Shown: positions 36,661-46,222, counted from the first letter of the stretch. The stretch is DNA of 64,000 nucleotides from an uncultured bacterium (GCA_902788345.1 CADAJP010000003.1:53570-117569); one strand, 5' to 3'. Program-made: numbers and translations. Notes: generated by a model not told the origin, from the letters alone.

Positions 36661-38814
36661 ATGAAGAATAAATTGGCTATAGTCAGAATGTTGATGGTGG
36701 GGTGTTTGTTGTGCGGCGGCGTTGCTTTTGCAGATTTCAGAGAACATTTTGACCTTGCCCAGACTTATCTTTCACAATATCAGTATTCCGGTGCAATTTC
36801 AGAGTTTAAAAGCGCATTGAGAATAAATTATATGGATACATCCGCAAGAATTGGTCTTGTAAATGCCTATCTTGCAAGAGGTGCAAGCTATGCAAATAAT
36901 GACAAAGACTGGGAAAATGCTGCCAATGACTACAGAAATGCTCTTTTTTATCTGAAATATTATCCATCAAGTCAGGATGCAATAAATAATTCAGCACAGG
37001 CTATTTCTCAGGTAATCAGCAATCTTTCAAGATGTCTGAGTGAAATAGGTTATGACAGAAGTCCGAGAAACAGTTATAAAACTGCTCAAAGATTGCAGGC
37101 AGAGGGAAATTTTGGAGCTGCTGCCTATGAATATACGCAGGCTCTTGGGGAAAAAGAGTTACAGCAGGCAAGTTTTGAACAAATTGGAAATATAATGGAT
37201 ACTCTTGGTAATAAGCCAAAAGCTGTCGAATATTACAAAAGAGCGGTAGCGGTTGCTCCTTCCGATTTAAAACTCCGCTTGACTTATGCAAAAGCTCTTG
37301 ATCAGTCAAACGATGATAAGCAGGCATTAAAAGAATATTCTTACGTATTAAGTAAAGCAAAACCTGAAGAAAAAGAAATATTGCATACTCTTGAAAGGGT
37401 ATTTGTTTCTAAATTAAATCAAAATCCGAATAATGCGAATTTTAATGCAAATATGGGTGCTGTTTTACAAAAAGAAAGCAGATATGATGATGCCCTAAAA
37501 TATTATAAGCAGGCTGAAACTCTTGATCCGTCAAATATAAATACAAGAATAAATGTCGGAACTTTATACCAGCAAAAAGGGGATTACAGAACGGCAATCA
37601 AAGCTTATGAATCTGTTTTAATACTTCATCCCGATAATGTGAATGCTAACTTATACAGAGCACAATGTTACGAAAAACTTGGAGATGAAAAATTGGCTCA
37701 TGAAGGATACAAAAAAGTTTTAAATATTGATCCTGAAAATAAGACAATAAAAATTCAGATGGTTGAAACTGTAAAAAAAGCAATGTCAGTTCCTCAATTC
37801 GCGGACTATGTAAAGACAAATTATGCCGAAAATAAACCTGAAGATATTATTTATGATTATGCAATTGAACTTCATAAGGAAAATAAAACAAAAGACGCAA
37901 TATATTTGTATAAAGAGGCTCTTAAACTTGCGCCGGCAAGCCTTCAGCCTCAAATTTATGTAAACCTTGCTCTTGCCACTGCGCAAAATAAAGAATATGA
38001 TGAAGCAGTTTCTATCTTGAATCAGGCATCAAAGAAATTTCCTGACGATAAAGAAATTACCAAAAATTTGGCAAATATCAGAAATATGAGAACTGACTCT
38101 GTTATTTCGAATGCTGCCGAGTTATACAACGATAAAAAATATAAAGAAGCTGCGTCTTTATACCTTTCTGTTACACCTGCAACTGTTGACACAATGATAG
38201 GTGCGGCATCTTCATATCAGGAACTTGGTGATATTGATAAAGCTATTGAATATTATAAAAAGGCTTTGGAGTTAAAACCTCTTGATTCTGATATTGCTTA
38301 TTATATTGCCGTTTTATATGGTCAAAAAGAAGACTATGCAAGTGCCAAAACTTATCTTGGCAAATCAATAGCATTTAACAAAAATAATACGCAGGCTATG
38401 GAGTATTTAAAATCTATTGACGAAATGGACAGAGGTAATTTATTAAATGATGCTATCAGCAAATATGAAAACAATAAATATGATGAAAGTTTGCAGGAAT
38501 TAAATACATATATTTCAAAGGATGATAAGAGTGCTCATGCTTATTATTACAGAGGTATGATTTATGACTCAAAAGAAAAGCATAAGGAAGCAATTCAGGA
38601 TTTTGAAAAGGCATATTCAATTAATAAAGAATTTAAAATATGCCCATATATGATAGCTTCAAATTATGATGCTTTAAAAAATACTAAAGAAGCAATAAAG
38701 TATTATGAAATATATGCTAATTCAGATGTAGAAGATGATGATTATAAAAAATATGCCAAAGCCAGAGCTCAGGAGTTGAAAGAAAGTGCAGCAAACACAA
38801 CCGCAACAAAATAG
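36661..38814 (+). CDS. Large exported TPR protein
   Basis: The 717-residue protein has a signal peptide (residues 1-25, ending VAFA) followed almost entirely by tetratricopeptide repeats, about fifteen 34-residue units recognisable by Y/A-x-x-A and P-at-end spacing. Such periplasmic TPR solenoids serve as protein-protein scaffolds, for example in envelope biogenesis; no partner is evident. GAAGGGA before ATG 36661 sets the start; a GTG at 36646 is the alternative. The end overlaps dusB by 29 bp. Confidence 0.85.
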   Translation: MKNKLAIVRMLMVGCLLCGGVAFADFREHFDLAQTYLSQYQYSGAISEFKSALRINYMDTSARIGLVNAYLARGASYANNDKDWENAANDYRNALFYLKYYPSSQDAINNSAQAISQVISNLSRCLSEIGYDRSPRNSYKTAQRLQAEGNFGAAAYEYTQALGEKELQQASFEQIGNIMDTLGNKPKAVEYYKRAVAVAPSDLKLRLTYAKALDQSNDDKQALKEYSYVLSKAKPEEKEILHTLERVFVSKLNQNPNNANFNANMGAVLQKESRYDDALKYYKQAETLDPSNINTRINVGTLYQQKGDYRTAIKAYESVLILHPDNVNANLYRAQCYEKLGDEKLAHEGYKKVLNIDPENKTIKIQMVETVKKAMSVPQFADYVKTNYAENKPEDIIYDYAIELHKENKTKDAIYLYKEALKLAPASLQPQIYVNLALATAQNKEYDEAVSILNQASKKFPDDKEITKNLANIRNMRTDSVISNAAELYNDKKYKEAASLYLSVTPATVDTMIGAASSYQELGDIDKAIEYYKKALELKPLDSDIAYYIAVLYGQKEDYASAKTYLGKSIAFNKNNTQAMEYLKSIDEMDRGNLLNDAISKYENNKYDESLQELNTYISKDDKSAHAYYYRGMIYDSKEKHKEAIQDFEKAYSINKEFKICPYMIASNYDALKNTKEAIKYYEIYANSDVEDDDYKKYAKARAQELKESAANTTATK

Positions 38815-39772
38815 CAGAGTATTAAAAGTATTAAAATCAAAAGTAGCATTAGCCCCAATGGCAGGAATAACGGATTATGTTCTGAGAAGTATGATAAGAC
38901 ATTATTGTCCGGAATGTCTTTTGACTACTGAAATGATAAGTTCAGAGTTTCTTGCACAAAACAGAAACCAAACAGAAATTCTTATGCTTGATAATTCTCA
39001 TCATCCTATATCATATCAAATTTGCGGTCATAAACCTTTTATGATGGCAGATGCTGCGAAAAGATTATCTGAAATAGCCGATATTATTGATATTAATATG
39101 GGTTGTCCTGTTCGCAAAGTGGTTTGCGGGCATGACGGTTCAGCTTTAATGCGTGAACCTGAACTTGCATATGATATAGTTCAGGCGGTAAAAGAAAGTA
39201 CGGATAAGCCTGTCAGTGTAAAGTTCAGGCTTGGTTATACGGCGCAGGAAATGAATTATGTTGAATTTGGACAAAAAATGCAACAGGCCGGTGCAGAGTT
39301 TATAACAATTCATGCAAGAACAAGAGCGCAGATGTATTCAGGCAAGGCTGATTGGGATAAGATAAAGGCTTTAAAAGACAGTGTGGATGTTCCTGTTTTT
39401 GCAAACGGTGATGTTGTGTCAGTTGACTCTGCAATAGAATGTCTTGAAAAAAGTAATGCTGACGGAGTTGCTGTCGGCAGAGGTGTTTTGGGTGATCCGA
39501 CACTTTTATACAGAATTAACCATTATCTTAATACGGGTGAAAAAATTCCGGCACCAACTTTGAAAGAAAAAATTGAGATAATGAAACAGCATTTAAAAGA
39601 AGAAATTGAATTGCGAAGTGAAAGAATTGCAATAAAATTTTTCAGAAAATTTTATCCTTTTTATATTTCAGGAGTGCCGAATGCGTCTAAATACAGAGGT
39701 GTTTTGGTCAAAGAGGATAATTATCAAAAATTGTTAGAATATTTTGAGTATATTTTAAGGGAAAATTCATAA
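38786..39772 (+). CDS. dusB: tRNA-dihydrouridine synthase (DusB type)
   Basis: The 328-residue FMN enzyme reduces uridines in tRNA D-loops. It has VALAPMAGITDYVLRSM near the start, NMGCPVRKVVCGHDGSALM with the catalytic Cys near residue 109, FITIHARTRAQMYSG, and GVAVGRGVLGDPTLLYRI for flavin and phosphate. The only reasonable start is GTG 38786 inside the upstream TPR gene, preceded by AGGAG; no ATG comes before the conserved N-terminus. It is followed by panC after 10 bp. Confidence 0.92.
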   Translation: MQQTQPQQNSRVLKVLKSKVALAPMAGITDYVLRSMIRHYCPECLLTTEMISSEFLAQNRNQTEILMLDNSHHPISYQICGHKPFMMADAAKRLSEIADIIDINMGCPVRKVVCGHDGSALMREPELAYDIVQAVKESTDKPVSVKFRLGYTAQEMNYVEFGQKMQQAGAEFITIHARTRAQMYSGKADWDKIKALKDSVDVPVFANGDVVSVDSAIECLEKSNADGVAVGRGVLGDPTLLYRINHYLNTGEKIPAPTLKEKIEIMKQHLKEEIELRSERIAIKFFRKFYPFYISGVPNASKYRGVLVKEDNYQKLLEYFEYILRENS

Positions 39773-39782
39773 GGAGAAAAAG

Positions 39783-40640
39783 ATGTTATTACATACAATA
39801 AATGAAGTCAGACAACAGGTAAAAGAGTGGAAAAAACAGGGATTGACGGTAGGTTTAGTGCCAACAATGGGTGCTTTGCATAACGGTCATTTGAGTTTAA
39901 TTAAAAAAGCTGTTGAAAAGTGTGATAAGGTTGTAGTTTCTGTGTTTGTTAATCCTATTCAGTTTTGTGCCGGTGAGGATTTAGACAAATACCCAAGAAC
40001 TCTTGAAGCGGATACAAAACTATGTGAAGATAACGGGGTTTCAATAGTTTTTGCACCAAGTCCGTCAGAGATGTATGGCGAAGGTCAGATGAGAACGAAT
40101 GATTTTCTAACTTATGTAATTCCGCCGTTTTTCTATGTAAATAAGCTGTGCGGGAAGTCGCGTGTCGGACATTTTGACGGTGTTTGTACGGTTGTAAATA
40201 AATTATTTAATATCGTTCAGCCGGATTATGCTTTCTTTGGGCAAAAAGACGCTCAGCAGCTTATCATAATCAAAAAAATGGTTAAAGATTTGAATATTCC
40301 TGTAGAAATTATCCCTTGTCCTATTGTAAGGGAAGACTCAGGTTTGGCATTGAGTTCCAGAAATAAATATTTGAGTGAAGAAGACAAGGTTCATGCACTT
40401 GTTTTGAGTAAAATTTTAAATAATATAAAATCTTGTTATAAAAAAGGTATAAAAGATGTTGAAATGTTAAAAGAAACGGCATATCAGTTTTTGAATGAAC
40501 ATCACGATTTAGAATATCTTGAATTTATGAATGAAGAAAATTTGGAAGAAGTAAAAATTGCCGATGATAATACAAGAGTATTCATTGCCTGCAAAGTCGC
40601 AGGAGTAAGACTGATTGATAATATTTTACTCGGGGAATAA
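39783..40640 (+). CDS. panC: Pantothenate synthetase
   Basis: The 285-residue enzyme joins pantoate and beta-alanine using ATP, the last step of vitamin B5 synthesis. It has the class-I-like HNGH at residues 33-36 within VPTMGALHNGHLSLI, FFGQKDAQQL, and SGLALSSRNKYLS in the KMSKS position. AAGGAG precedes the ATG. panB and panD are not adjacent. The accessory methyltransferase/HNH cassette begins immediately downstream. Confidence 0.95.
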   Translation: MLLHTINEVRQQVKEWKKQGLTVGLVPTMGALHNGHLSLIKKAVEKCDKVVVSVFVNPIQFCAGEDLDKYPRTLEADTKLCEDNGVSIVFAPSPSEMYGEGQMRTNDFLTYVIPPFFYVNKLCGKSRVGHFDGVCTVVNKLFNIVQPDYAFFGQKDAQQLIIIKKMVKDLNIPVEIIPCPIVREDSGLALSSRNKYLSEEDKVHALVLSKILNNIKSCYKKGIKDVEMLKETAYQFLNEHHDLEYLEFMNEENLEEVKIADDNTRVFIACKVAGVRLIDNILLGE

Positions 40641-40645
40641 ATATA

Positions 40646-40882
40646 TTAGATTTCAAAATCAAATAAATCTTTCAAATCGATTTCAAGAGCTTGCGACAAG
40701 TTGTAAAGACAATATACTGATGCAATTTTATTTCCGAGTTCTAATGCACTAATATATGTTCTATCTGCCCCAATCGAAAAAGCAAGTTTCTCTTGTGATA
40801 GATTTTTATTTGAGCGGTAGTGCCTAATTGCAATACCAATTTTTTTTGCAAGTTTTCGTTTAATACTACTGTTGGTTTCCAT
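40646..40882 (-). CDS. Small XRE-family helix-turn-helix regulator
   Basis: The 78-residue protein is a single Cro/C1-type domain; the helix-turn-helix is LSQEKLAFSIGADRTYISAL at about residues 28-48, with the DNA-reading RTYISALE helix. Size and position recall the controller (C) proteins of type II restriction-modification systems, which time nuclease expression. It is read away from the methyltransferase gene across a 132-bp shared spacer. The assignment to restriction control is inference. Confidence 0.85.
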   Translation of the reverse strand: METNSSIKRKLAKKIGIAIRHYRSNKNLSQEKLAFSIGADRTYISALELGNKIASVYCLYNLSQALEIDLKDLFDFEI

Positions 40883-41014
40883 AATGATATTATGGTTTAT
40901 ATTACTAAAAGTATCTACCTAATATTTGTCGACATATAAAATCCTATAAATGCAGTATTTATAAATATAAAATTATATTTAACATGATACATATAGACAT
41001 CAAAGGATTTATAT
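40883..41014. promoter_or_regulatory. Divergent intergenic region with a candidate operator
   Basis: The spacer between the XRE regulator and the methyltransferase gene contains an 8-bp perfect palindrome, TGTCGACA at 40927-40934, within an AT-rich setting. It is the only strong dyad I see here, so a plausible regulator site. AAAGGA before ATG 41015 is the ribosome binding site. Confidence 0.3.
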
Positions 41015-42076
41015 ATGGCAAATGACAATTTAAAGCAGGCAAAAAGGGCTAAAAATGATGAATTTTATACGCAATGGTGTGATATTGAAAAAGAAATAAT
41101 GGCTTATATTGATTATAATCCTGATGTATTCAGGGGCAAAACAGTATTACTACCTTGTGATGACCCTGAATGGAGTAATTTTACAAAGTTCTTTGCTCAA
41201 AATTTTGAAGCTTTTGGTTTGAAAAAATTGATAAGTACAAGCTATGCTTTTGAAAGTAAAAAAATAAATATGCCTTATCAAACATCATTGTTTGAAGAAC
41301 AAGCTCCTCATTTTGACCCTGATATAAATAAAATTAAAGGAAAAATTTTTACCCTTGACCACGATACAAATAAAAACGGTGTAATAGATATTGAAGATTT
41401 GGAGTGGCAGTATCTTGAGGGTGATGGGGATTTTAGGAGTGATGAAGTTAAAAAACTAAGAGATGAAGCAGACATCATTATTACTAATCCACCTTTCTCT
41501 TTATTCAGAGAATTTTTGGCTTGGATATTTGAAGCTAATAAGCACTTTCTTATGATAGGCAACATAAATTGTTTAACTTATAAAGAAGTATTTTTAAAAA
41601 TAAAAGATAACAAAGCGTGGTTAGGAACAGGAATGGGAAGATGGATTTCAGGTTTTATTGTTCCTGAAAGTTATGAATTATACGGCTCTGAAGCAAGAAT
41701 AGAAAATGGTAACAGAATAGTTGCTACAAATAATTGTTTATGGCTGACAAATATAGATCACGGTAAAAGACACCAGCCATTAAAATTGATGTCTATGGCT
41801 GATAATATAAAACACAGTAAGCATAAAGATATCAGAGGACATGAATACCAAAAATATGATAACTATGATGCAATAGAAGTACCATTTACAGATGCTATTC
41901 CGAATGATTATGAAGGCATTATGGGTGTACCTGTTACTTTTTTAGATAAATACAACCCTGAACAATTTGAAATTATTGGAAGTATGGCATCTACAACAGT
42001 GGACGATTATTCTAAAGGATATCCATTTATAAATGGTGAACGAAAATACGCAAGAATTTTAATAAAAAAGAGGTAG
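41015..42076 (+). CDS. EcoRI-family adenine-specific DNA methyltransferase
   Basis: The 353-residue protein carries the N6-adenine catalytic motif NPPF at residues 158-161 (IIITNPPFSLF), a cofactor-side segment PCDDPEWS at 47-54 and the NDEFYTQW start typical of the M.EcoRI group. It should methylate adenine within a palindromic site. Residues 118-129 read DTNKNGVIDIED, a calcium-loop (EF-hand/dockerin) pattern; the purpose in this enzyme is unknown. It is followed after 3 bp by a DUF262-HNH gene in place of a classical EcoRI nuclease. Confidence 0.9.
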   Translation: MANDNLKQAKRAKNDEFYTQWCDIEKEIMAYIDYNPDVFRGKTVLLPCDDPEWSNFTKFFAQNFEAFGLKKLISTSYAFESKKINMPYQTSLFEEQAPHFDPDINKIKGKIFTLDHDTNKNGVIDIEDLEWQYLEGDGDFRSDEVKKLRDEADIIITNPPFSLFREFLAWIFEANKHFLMIGNINCLTYKEVFLKIKDNKAWLGTGMGRWISGFIVPESYELYGSEARIENGNRIVATNNCLWLTNIDHGKRHQPLKLMSMADNIKHSKHKDIRGHEYQKYDNYDAIEVPFTDAIPNDYEGIMGVPVTFLDKYNPEQFEIIGSMASTTVDDYSKGYPFINGERKYARILIKKR

Positions 42077-42079
42077 TTT

Positions 42080-43240
42080 ATGATAACAGAATTACACACA
42101 GAATGGACAGTTGAAGATATTTGTGAAGGCTTTGTGTATAATGAAAGTGAAGGCAAAGGGTTGTTTGGAATGGGAGGTAAACTGACTATTCAACCGGAAT
42201 ATCAAAGAAACTATATTTATGCTGATGGGAAAAAAGATGTAGCTGTAATTGATTCCGTTTTAAAAGGTTATCCTATAGGGTTAATATATTTTGTAAGAAC
42301 TGAAGACGGACAGTATGAAGTTCTTGACGGACAACAGAGAATAACCTCATTAGGTCGTTTTATAACAAGCAGATTTGCAATAAAGATAAATGGAATGGAT
42401 CAATATTTCAGAGGTTTAGCAAAAGAGCTGCAAGAGAAAATCCTAAAAACAAAATTATTAATATATGTTTGTGAGGGTGAAGAAAAAGAAATAAAAGATT
42501 GGTTTAAAACAATAAATATAGTCGGAGTCCCATTAAATGAACAAGAGAAATTAAATGCTATATATTCAGGTTCTTTTGTAACACTTGCAAAAGAAGAATT
42601 TAGTAACTCCCAAAACTCTAATATTGCAAAATGGAGTTCTTATATAAAAGCTGTTGCAAATCGTCAAGAATTTTTAGCTTGTGCTTTGAATTGGGTTAGT
42701 AAAGGAAATATAGATGGTTATATGTCTTTACACAGGCGAGACACTAATATAAATGAGTTAAAAACTTATTTTAATTCTGTAATTGATTGGGTTGACAGTG
42801 TTTTTCTTAATACATATTCAGAAATGCAAACAATAGAATGGGGAAGAATATATGAAGAATATCATAAGAAACCATATAATCCAAAAGAAGTGAGTGAAAA
42901 GGTAGAAGAACTCTATGCAGATGAATTTGTAAGAAATAAAAAAAGTATTTTTGAGTATGTTCTTGGAGGTTGTGAAGATAGCAAACTTCTTGAAATCCGT
43001 ATATTTGATGAAAGGGATAAGAAAACTGTTTACGCTAAACAAACGCAAAAAGCAGAAGCTCAAGGAGTTTCAAATTGTCCTTTATGTGCTTTAGGAAATG
43101 ATAATAATAAAAATCGTATTTGGAAAATTACTGAAATGGATGCAGATCATGTTACCGCTTGGAGTAAGGGGGGAACTACAGATATTAGTAATTGTCAGAT
43201 GCTATGCAAAACTCATAATAGAGCAAAGGGTAATAAGTAG
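42080..43240 (+). CDS. DUF262 (ParB/Srx-fold NTPase-like) protein with C-terminal HNH nuclease
   Basis: The 386-residue protein begins with DUF262: QPEYQRNY at 38-45 and [11 protein letters not shown] with DGQQR at 83-87, the pattern seen in GmrS-type and related defence proteins. The C-terminus is an HNH nuclease with two zinc-type Cys pairs (CPLC and CQMLC), DADH with His357, Asn371 and His379. It lies 3 bp behind the methyltransferase, so is probably its nuclease partner. A nicking or modification-dependent activity, as in GmrSD-like enzymes, is also possible. Confidence 0.87.
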   Translation: MITELHTEWTVEDICEGFVYNESEGKGLFGMGGKLTIQPEYQRNYIYADGKKDVAVIDSVLKGYPIGLIYFVRTEDGQYEVLDGQQRITSLGRFITSRFAIKINGMDQYFRGLAKELQEKILKTKLLIYVCEGEEKEIKDWFKTINIVGVPLNEQEKLNAIYSGSFVTLAKEEFSNSQNSNIAKWSSYIKAVANRQEFLACALNWVSKGNIDGYMSLHRRDTNINELKTYFNSVIDWVDSVFLNTYSEMQTIEWGRIYEEYHKKPYNPKEVSEKVEELYADEFVRNKKSIFEYVLGGCEDSKLLEIRIFDERDKKTVYAKQTQKAEAQGVSNCPLCALGNDNNKNRIWKITEMDADHVTAWSKGGTTDISNCQMLCKTHNRAKGNK

Positions 43241-43415
43241 TTTTTATATTTACCCCCCCTCTTGCAAATGAAAATTTTTCATGATATTTTAATTTTACAG
43301 TTTCGAACTGCCGAAAAAAGCTTAGGATATTTAAGCAAAATTAATTCGGTAAGCGAGTTATATTAGTGATACTGCCGGAAAACTGCCGGTAAGTCAAAGT
43401 AAAGGAGAATTTAAA

Positions 43416-43814
43416 ATGACAATTACAGATCCTATAGCAGATATGCTTACAAGAATCAGAAACGGTGCTATGGCATCACACGAAACAGTTGATATTCCTG
43501 CTTCAAAATTGAAAATTGAATTAGCAAAATTATTTAAAGAAGAAGGTTATATTCAAGATTATGAAGTTAAAAAAGCCGGCAATTTTAGTGTAATTACTAT
43601 TACATTAAAATATGATGAAAAACACAAACCGGTAATCACAAAATTAGAAAGAATTTCTAAACCGGGCTTAAGAACTTACTCAAAATCAAAGAACTTGGAA
43701 AAAGTTTTAGGCGGTTTGGGTATTGCCGTTATTTCAACAAGTAAAGGTCTTATGACTGACAGAAAAGCAAGAAAAGAAAACATCGGCGGTGAAGTTCTTT
43801 GCTACGTTTACTAA
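43416..43814 (+). CDS. rpsH: 30S ribosomal protein S8
   Basis: The 132-residue protein is a complete S8, with the N-terminal DPIADMLTRIRNGAMA and a C-terminal GLMTDRKARKENIGGEVLCYVY that binds 16S rRNA helix 21. S8 is normally encoded within the spc operon between rpsN and rplF. Here it stands alone, after an accessory cassette and before a terminator. AAAGGAG precedes the ATG. A leader of about 100 nt with a CTGCCGGAAAACTGCCGG segment lies upstream and might carry an S8-binding structure. Confidence 0.95.
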   Translation: MTITDPIADMLTRIRNGAMASHETVDIPASKLKIELAKLFKEEGYIQDYEVKKAGNFSVITITLKYDEKHKPVITKLERISKPGLRTYSKSKNLEKVLGGLGIAVISTSKGLMTDRKARKENIGGEVLCYVY

Positions 43815-43842
43815 TATAAACAATTTGTTTAATTCAAGTTAT

Positions 43843-43879
43843 AAATCAGGATACATAACAAAATGTATCCTGATTTTTT
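43843..43879 (+). terminator. Rho-independent terminator after rpsH
   Basis: A 14-bp perfect stem (43843-43856 with 43863-43876), 6-nt loop, then T-run. Confidence 0.92.
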
Positions 43880-43904
43880 ATTAAATATTGTGCTTTTGTC
43901 CGAT

Positions 43905-43933
43905 TTGCACTTATTACAAAAGTAGTGTATAAT
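43905..43933 (+). promoter_or_regulatory. Strong promoter of the small gene at 43956
   Basis: TTGCAC at 43905-43910, 17-bp spacer, TATAAT at 43928-43933: the closest match to the sigma-70 consensus in this part of the window. Confidence 0.65.
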
Positions 43934-43955
43934 GTTAGCGTAATTAGGGTATATT

Positions 43956-44276
43956 ATGAAACGACTGTCCGAAAGAATAAATAATTTAAAGCCGAAGAAG
44001 TCTGATTCTTCTTATGTTTCTTCGCCTGACGATATTAAAAATCAGGCAAAAAAATCTTTTCTGAATAAATTGACAGATAATGCTTTAAATTTATTTGTAA
44101 AACATTCGGATATAAAAAAGTTTACAAAATTAGTATTATCTGATCCTGAAAATCTTGAACACGAAAAACTTGTGAATGATATGATTGAAAGTGGTCAAAT
44201 ATCAGATGTTATGAGTGATAAAAGTGTTCTTGATTTGACTGATAATGAAAGCTTTATGAAAGATTTGGGACTTTAA
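43956..44276 (+). CDS. Small hypothetical protein
   Basis: The 106-residue charged protein has no signal peptide, membrane segment or family I know. The first 35 residues are basic and probably disordered; the rest is helical and acidic (SDPENLEHEKLVNDMIESG), ending MKDLGL. It has a good promoter and an AGGG ribosome binding site 7 nt before the ATG, so it is likely expressed. ilvC follows after 69 bp with its own promoter. Confidence 0.7.
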   Translation: MKRLSERINNLKPKKSDSSYVSSPDDIKNQAKKSFLNKLTDNALNLFVKHSDIKKFTKLVLSDPENLEHEKLVNDMIESGQISDVMSDKSVLDLTDNESFMKDLGL

Positions 44277-44294
44277 TAATTTTGAGTTTTGCGA

Positions 44295-44323
44295 TTTACA
44301 TTCATTATTCTTCGTGATAGTAT
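44295..44323 (+). promoter_or_regulatory. Extended -10 promoter of ilvC
   Basis: TTTACA at 44295-44300, 17-bp spacer ending in TG-A, TAGTAT at 44318-44323. GAAGGGA then serves as ribosome binding site for ATG 44346. Confidence 0.5.
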
Positions 44324-44345
44324 TTGAGCGAAGGGAAGTGTTTTT

Positions 44346-45371
44346 ATGGGCAATTTAAAGATATATTTAGACAAAGATATTGACACAGAATTAATAAAAT
44401 CAAAGAAAATAGCGGTTATAGGATTTGGTTCTCAAGGATACGGCCAATCATTAAATTTGAAAGATTCAGGCTGTAATGTTGTTTTAGGTTTGCGTCCTGA
44501 GGGTAAATCAGCTCAGAAAGCAAAAGCATACGGTCTTGAAGTTAAAACAATAGAAGAAGCCGTAAAATGGGCAGATATTATTCAGGTGTTAATTCCTGAT
44601 GAAATTCAGGCGGATGTATATGAAAATCAGATCAAACCGAATATGAGAGCCGGTCAGTATTTGATGTTTGCACACGGATTTAATATTCATTATAAAAAAA
44701 TTGTTGCCCCGTCTGATGTAAATGTAATTATGGTTGCACCAAAAGGTCCGGGGCATACCGTAAGAAGTCAATATACAGAAGGCAAAGGTGTTCCTTGTCT
44801 TGTTGCTGTCGAACAGAATCCTTCAGGGAACGGAAAAGAAATTGCACTGTCATATGCAAGTGCTATCGGTGCAGGCAGGGCAGGTATTATTGAAACAACC
44901 TTCAGAGAAGAAACAGAAACAGACCTATTTGGTGAACAAGCTGTTATTTGCGGTGGTGTTTCCGCTTTAATGAAAGCGGGATTTGAAGTTTTAACAGAAG
45001 CAGGCTATTCTCCATATATGGCATATTTTGAAGTTTTGCACGAAATGAAGTTGATTATTGATTTGGTTAATCAGGGCGGACTTGCGGATATGAGATATTC
45101 AATTTCTAATACTGCTGAATACGGCGATATGACAAGAGGCCCAAGAGTTATAGGTGAAGCTTCAAAAAATGCTATGAAAGAAATTCTTAAAGATATTCAG
45201 TCAGGCAAATTTGCTGAAGAATTTACTTCCGAAATGAAATCCGGTCATAAAAATTTCGACAGATTAAGAGAAGAAAATCGTTCTCATGAAATTGAAAAAA
45301 TCGGTCAGGAAATTCGCTCATCTTTCAAATGGGGAAGAAGTGAAAATATAATAGACAGAAATAAGAACTAA
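44346..45371 (+). CDS. ilvC: Ketol-acid reductoisomerase
   Basis: The 341-residue class I enzyme converts acetolactate to dihydroxyisovalerate (valine, leucine, isoleucine synthesis). It has the NADPH motif GFGSQGYGQSLNLKDSG starting near residue 27, VAPKGPGHTVRSQY with the catalytic His, and a Mg-binding ETETDLFGEQAVICGG. No other ilv or leu genes are nearby. The downstream OB/HD protein and alr follow closely on the same strand. Confidence 0.96.
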   Translation: MGNLKIYLDKDIDTELIKSKKIAVIGFGSQGYGQSLNLKDSGCNVVLGLRPEGKSAQKAKAYGLEVKTIEEAVKWADIIQVLIPDEIQADVYENQIKPNMRAGQYLMFAHGFNIHYKKIVAPSDVNVIMVAPKGPGHTVRSQYTEGKGVPCLVAVEQNPSGNGKEIALSYASAIGAGRAGIIETTFREETETDLFGEQAVICGGVSALMKAGFEVLTEAGYSPYMAYFEVLHEMKLIIDLVNQGGLADMRYSISNTAEYGDMTRGPRVIGEASKNAMKEILKDIQSGKFAEEFTSEMKSGHKNFDRLREENRSHEIEKIGQEIRSSFKWGRSENIIDRNKN

Positions 45372-45390
45372 ATATTATAAGGAAAAATTT

Positions 45391-46221
45391 ATGTTTAATA
45401 CGGAAGATATATATGAAGTAGTAATATTTTCAACAGGTGATACAAAAGCAGGAACAAAAATGGGTAAATTACAGCTTAAAAATACTGTAGATGACAGTGT
45501 TTTAAACTGTATTTTATGGGAAGAAACTCTAAATCGTTTTGATTCTAAAATATTCAGGACCGGTAATCTTGTAAGAATAGTATCCGCAAGTTTTAATGAA
45601 AAATATAATAATTGTCTTGTATCTGCTCTTGAACTTGTAAAAGAGGCAAAACTGGGTTTAGAACAAGCTGAAACAGAACAATATTGGTTAAAATTGCAAA
45701 GTTATATTCAAAAAATTAATGATGAAAAACTCAGAAATTTTGTTTCCGGTTTGTTTGAGGAATATGCTGAAAAATTTAAAATAATGCCGGCTGCAAAACT
45801 TATGCATCATAATTATGTCGGCGGACTTTTGGTGCATACTGTTGAGTGCTGCGAGTTTGCAGAGCTAAATATGGAAAAATTTGTTTATAAACCAAGCAGA
45901 GATAATGTTTATGCTGCCTGCTTACTGCATGATTTTGGCAAGATTTTTGAATATACAATTGATACAGAAACAGGATTAATAGATTATGCACAAGGTTTCA
46001 GAGAAACTTGGATTACTCATTCGCAGTACGGTTTTTGTATATGTATGAATGCGGGATTTCAAATGGTAGCGAAAATGATTGCGGCACATCATGGCAGAGC
46101 AGAATGGGATGCCATTATTGATTTAAACGGAAAAGATTTGGAACCGGAATTATATTTGCTGCATTTTATTGATAATCTTTCGGCAAAATTCGGTAAAATA
46201 AGCACAAGATTGTTGGGTTAA
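45391..46221 (+). CDS. OB-fold/HD-domain phosphohydrolase, YhaM-like 3'-5' exoribonuclease
   Basis: The 276-residue protein has an N-terminal OB-fold nucleic-acid-binding region (residues 8-90) and a C-terminal HD domain: HHNYVGGLLVHTVE near 149, LLHDFGK with the HD pair, AAHHGRAEW, and a final LLHFIDNLSAKFG with the late metal-binding Asp. This order is that of YhaM/CBF1, which trim RNA or single-stranded DNA from the 3' end. It begins 20 bp after ilvC and ends one base before alr. Confidence 0.87.
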   Translation: MFNTEDIYEVVIFSTGDTKAGTKMGKLQLKNTVDDSVLNCILWEETLNRFDSKIFRTGNLVRIVSASFNEKYNNCLVSALELVKEAKLGLEQAETEQYWLKLQSYIQKINDEKLRNFVSGLFEEYAEKFKIMPAAKLMHHNYVGGLLVHTVECCEFAELNMEKFVYKPSRDNVYAACLLHDFGKIFEYTIDTETGLIDYAQGFRETWITHSQYGFCICMNAGFQMVAKMIAAHHGRAEWDAIIDLNGKDLEPELYLLHFIDNLSAKFGKISTRLLG

Positions 46222-46222
46222 G

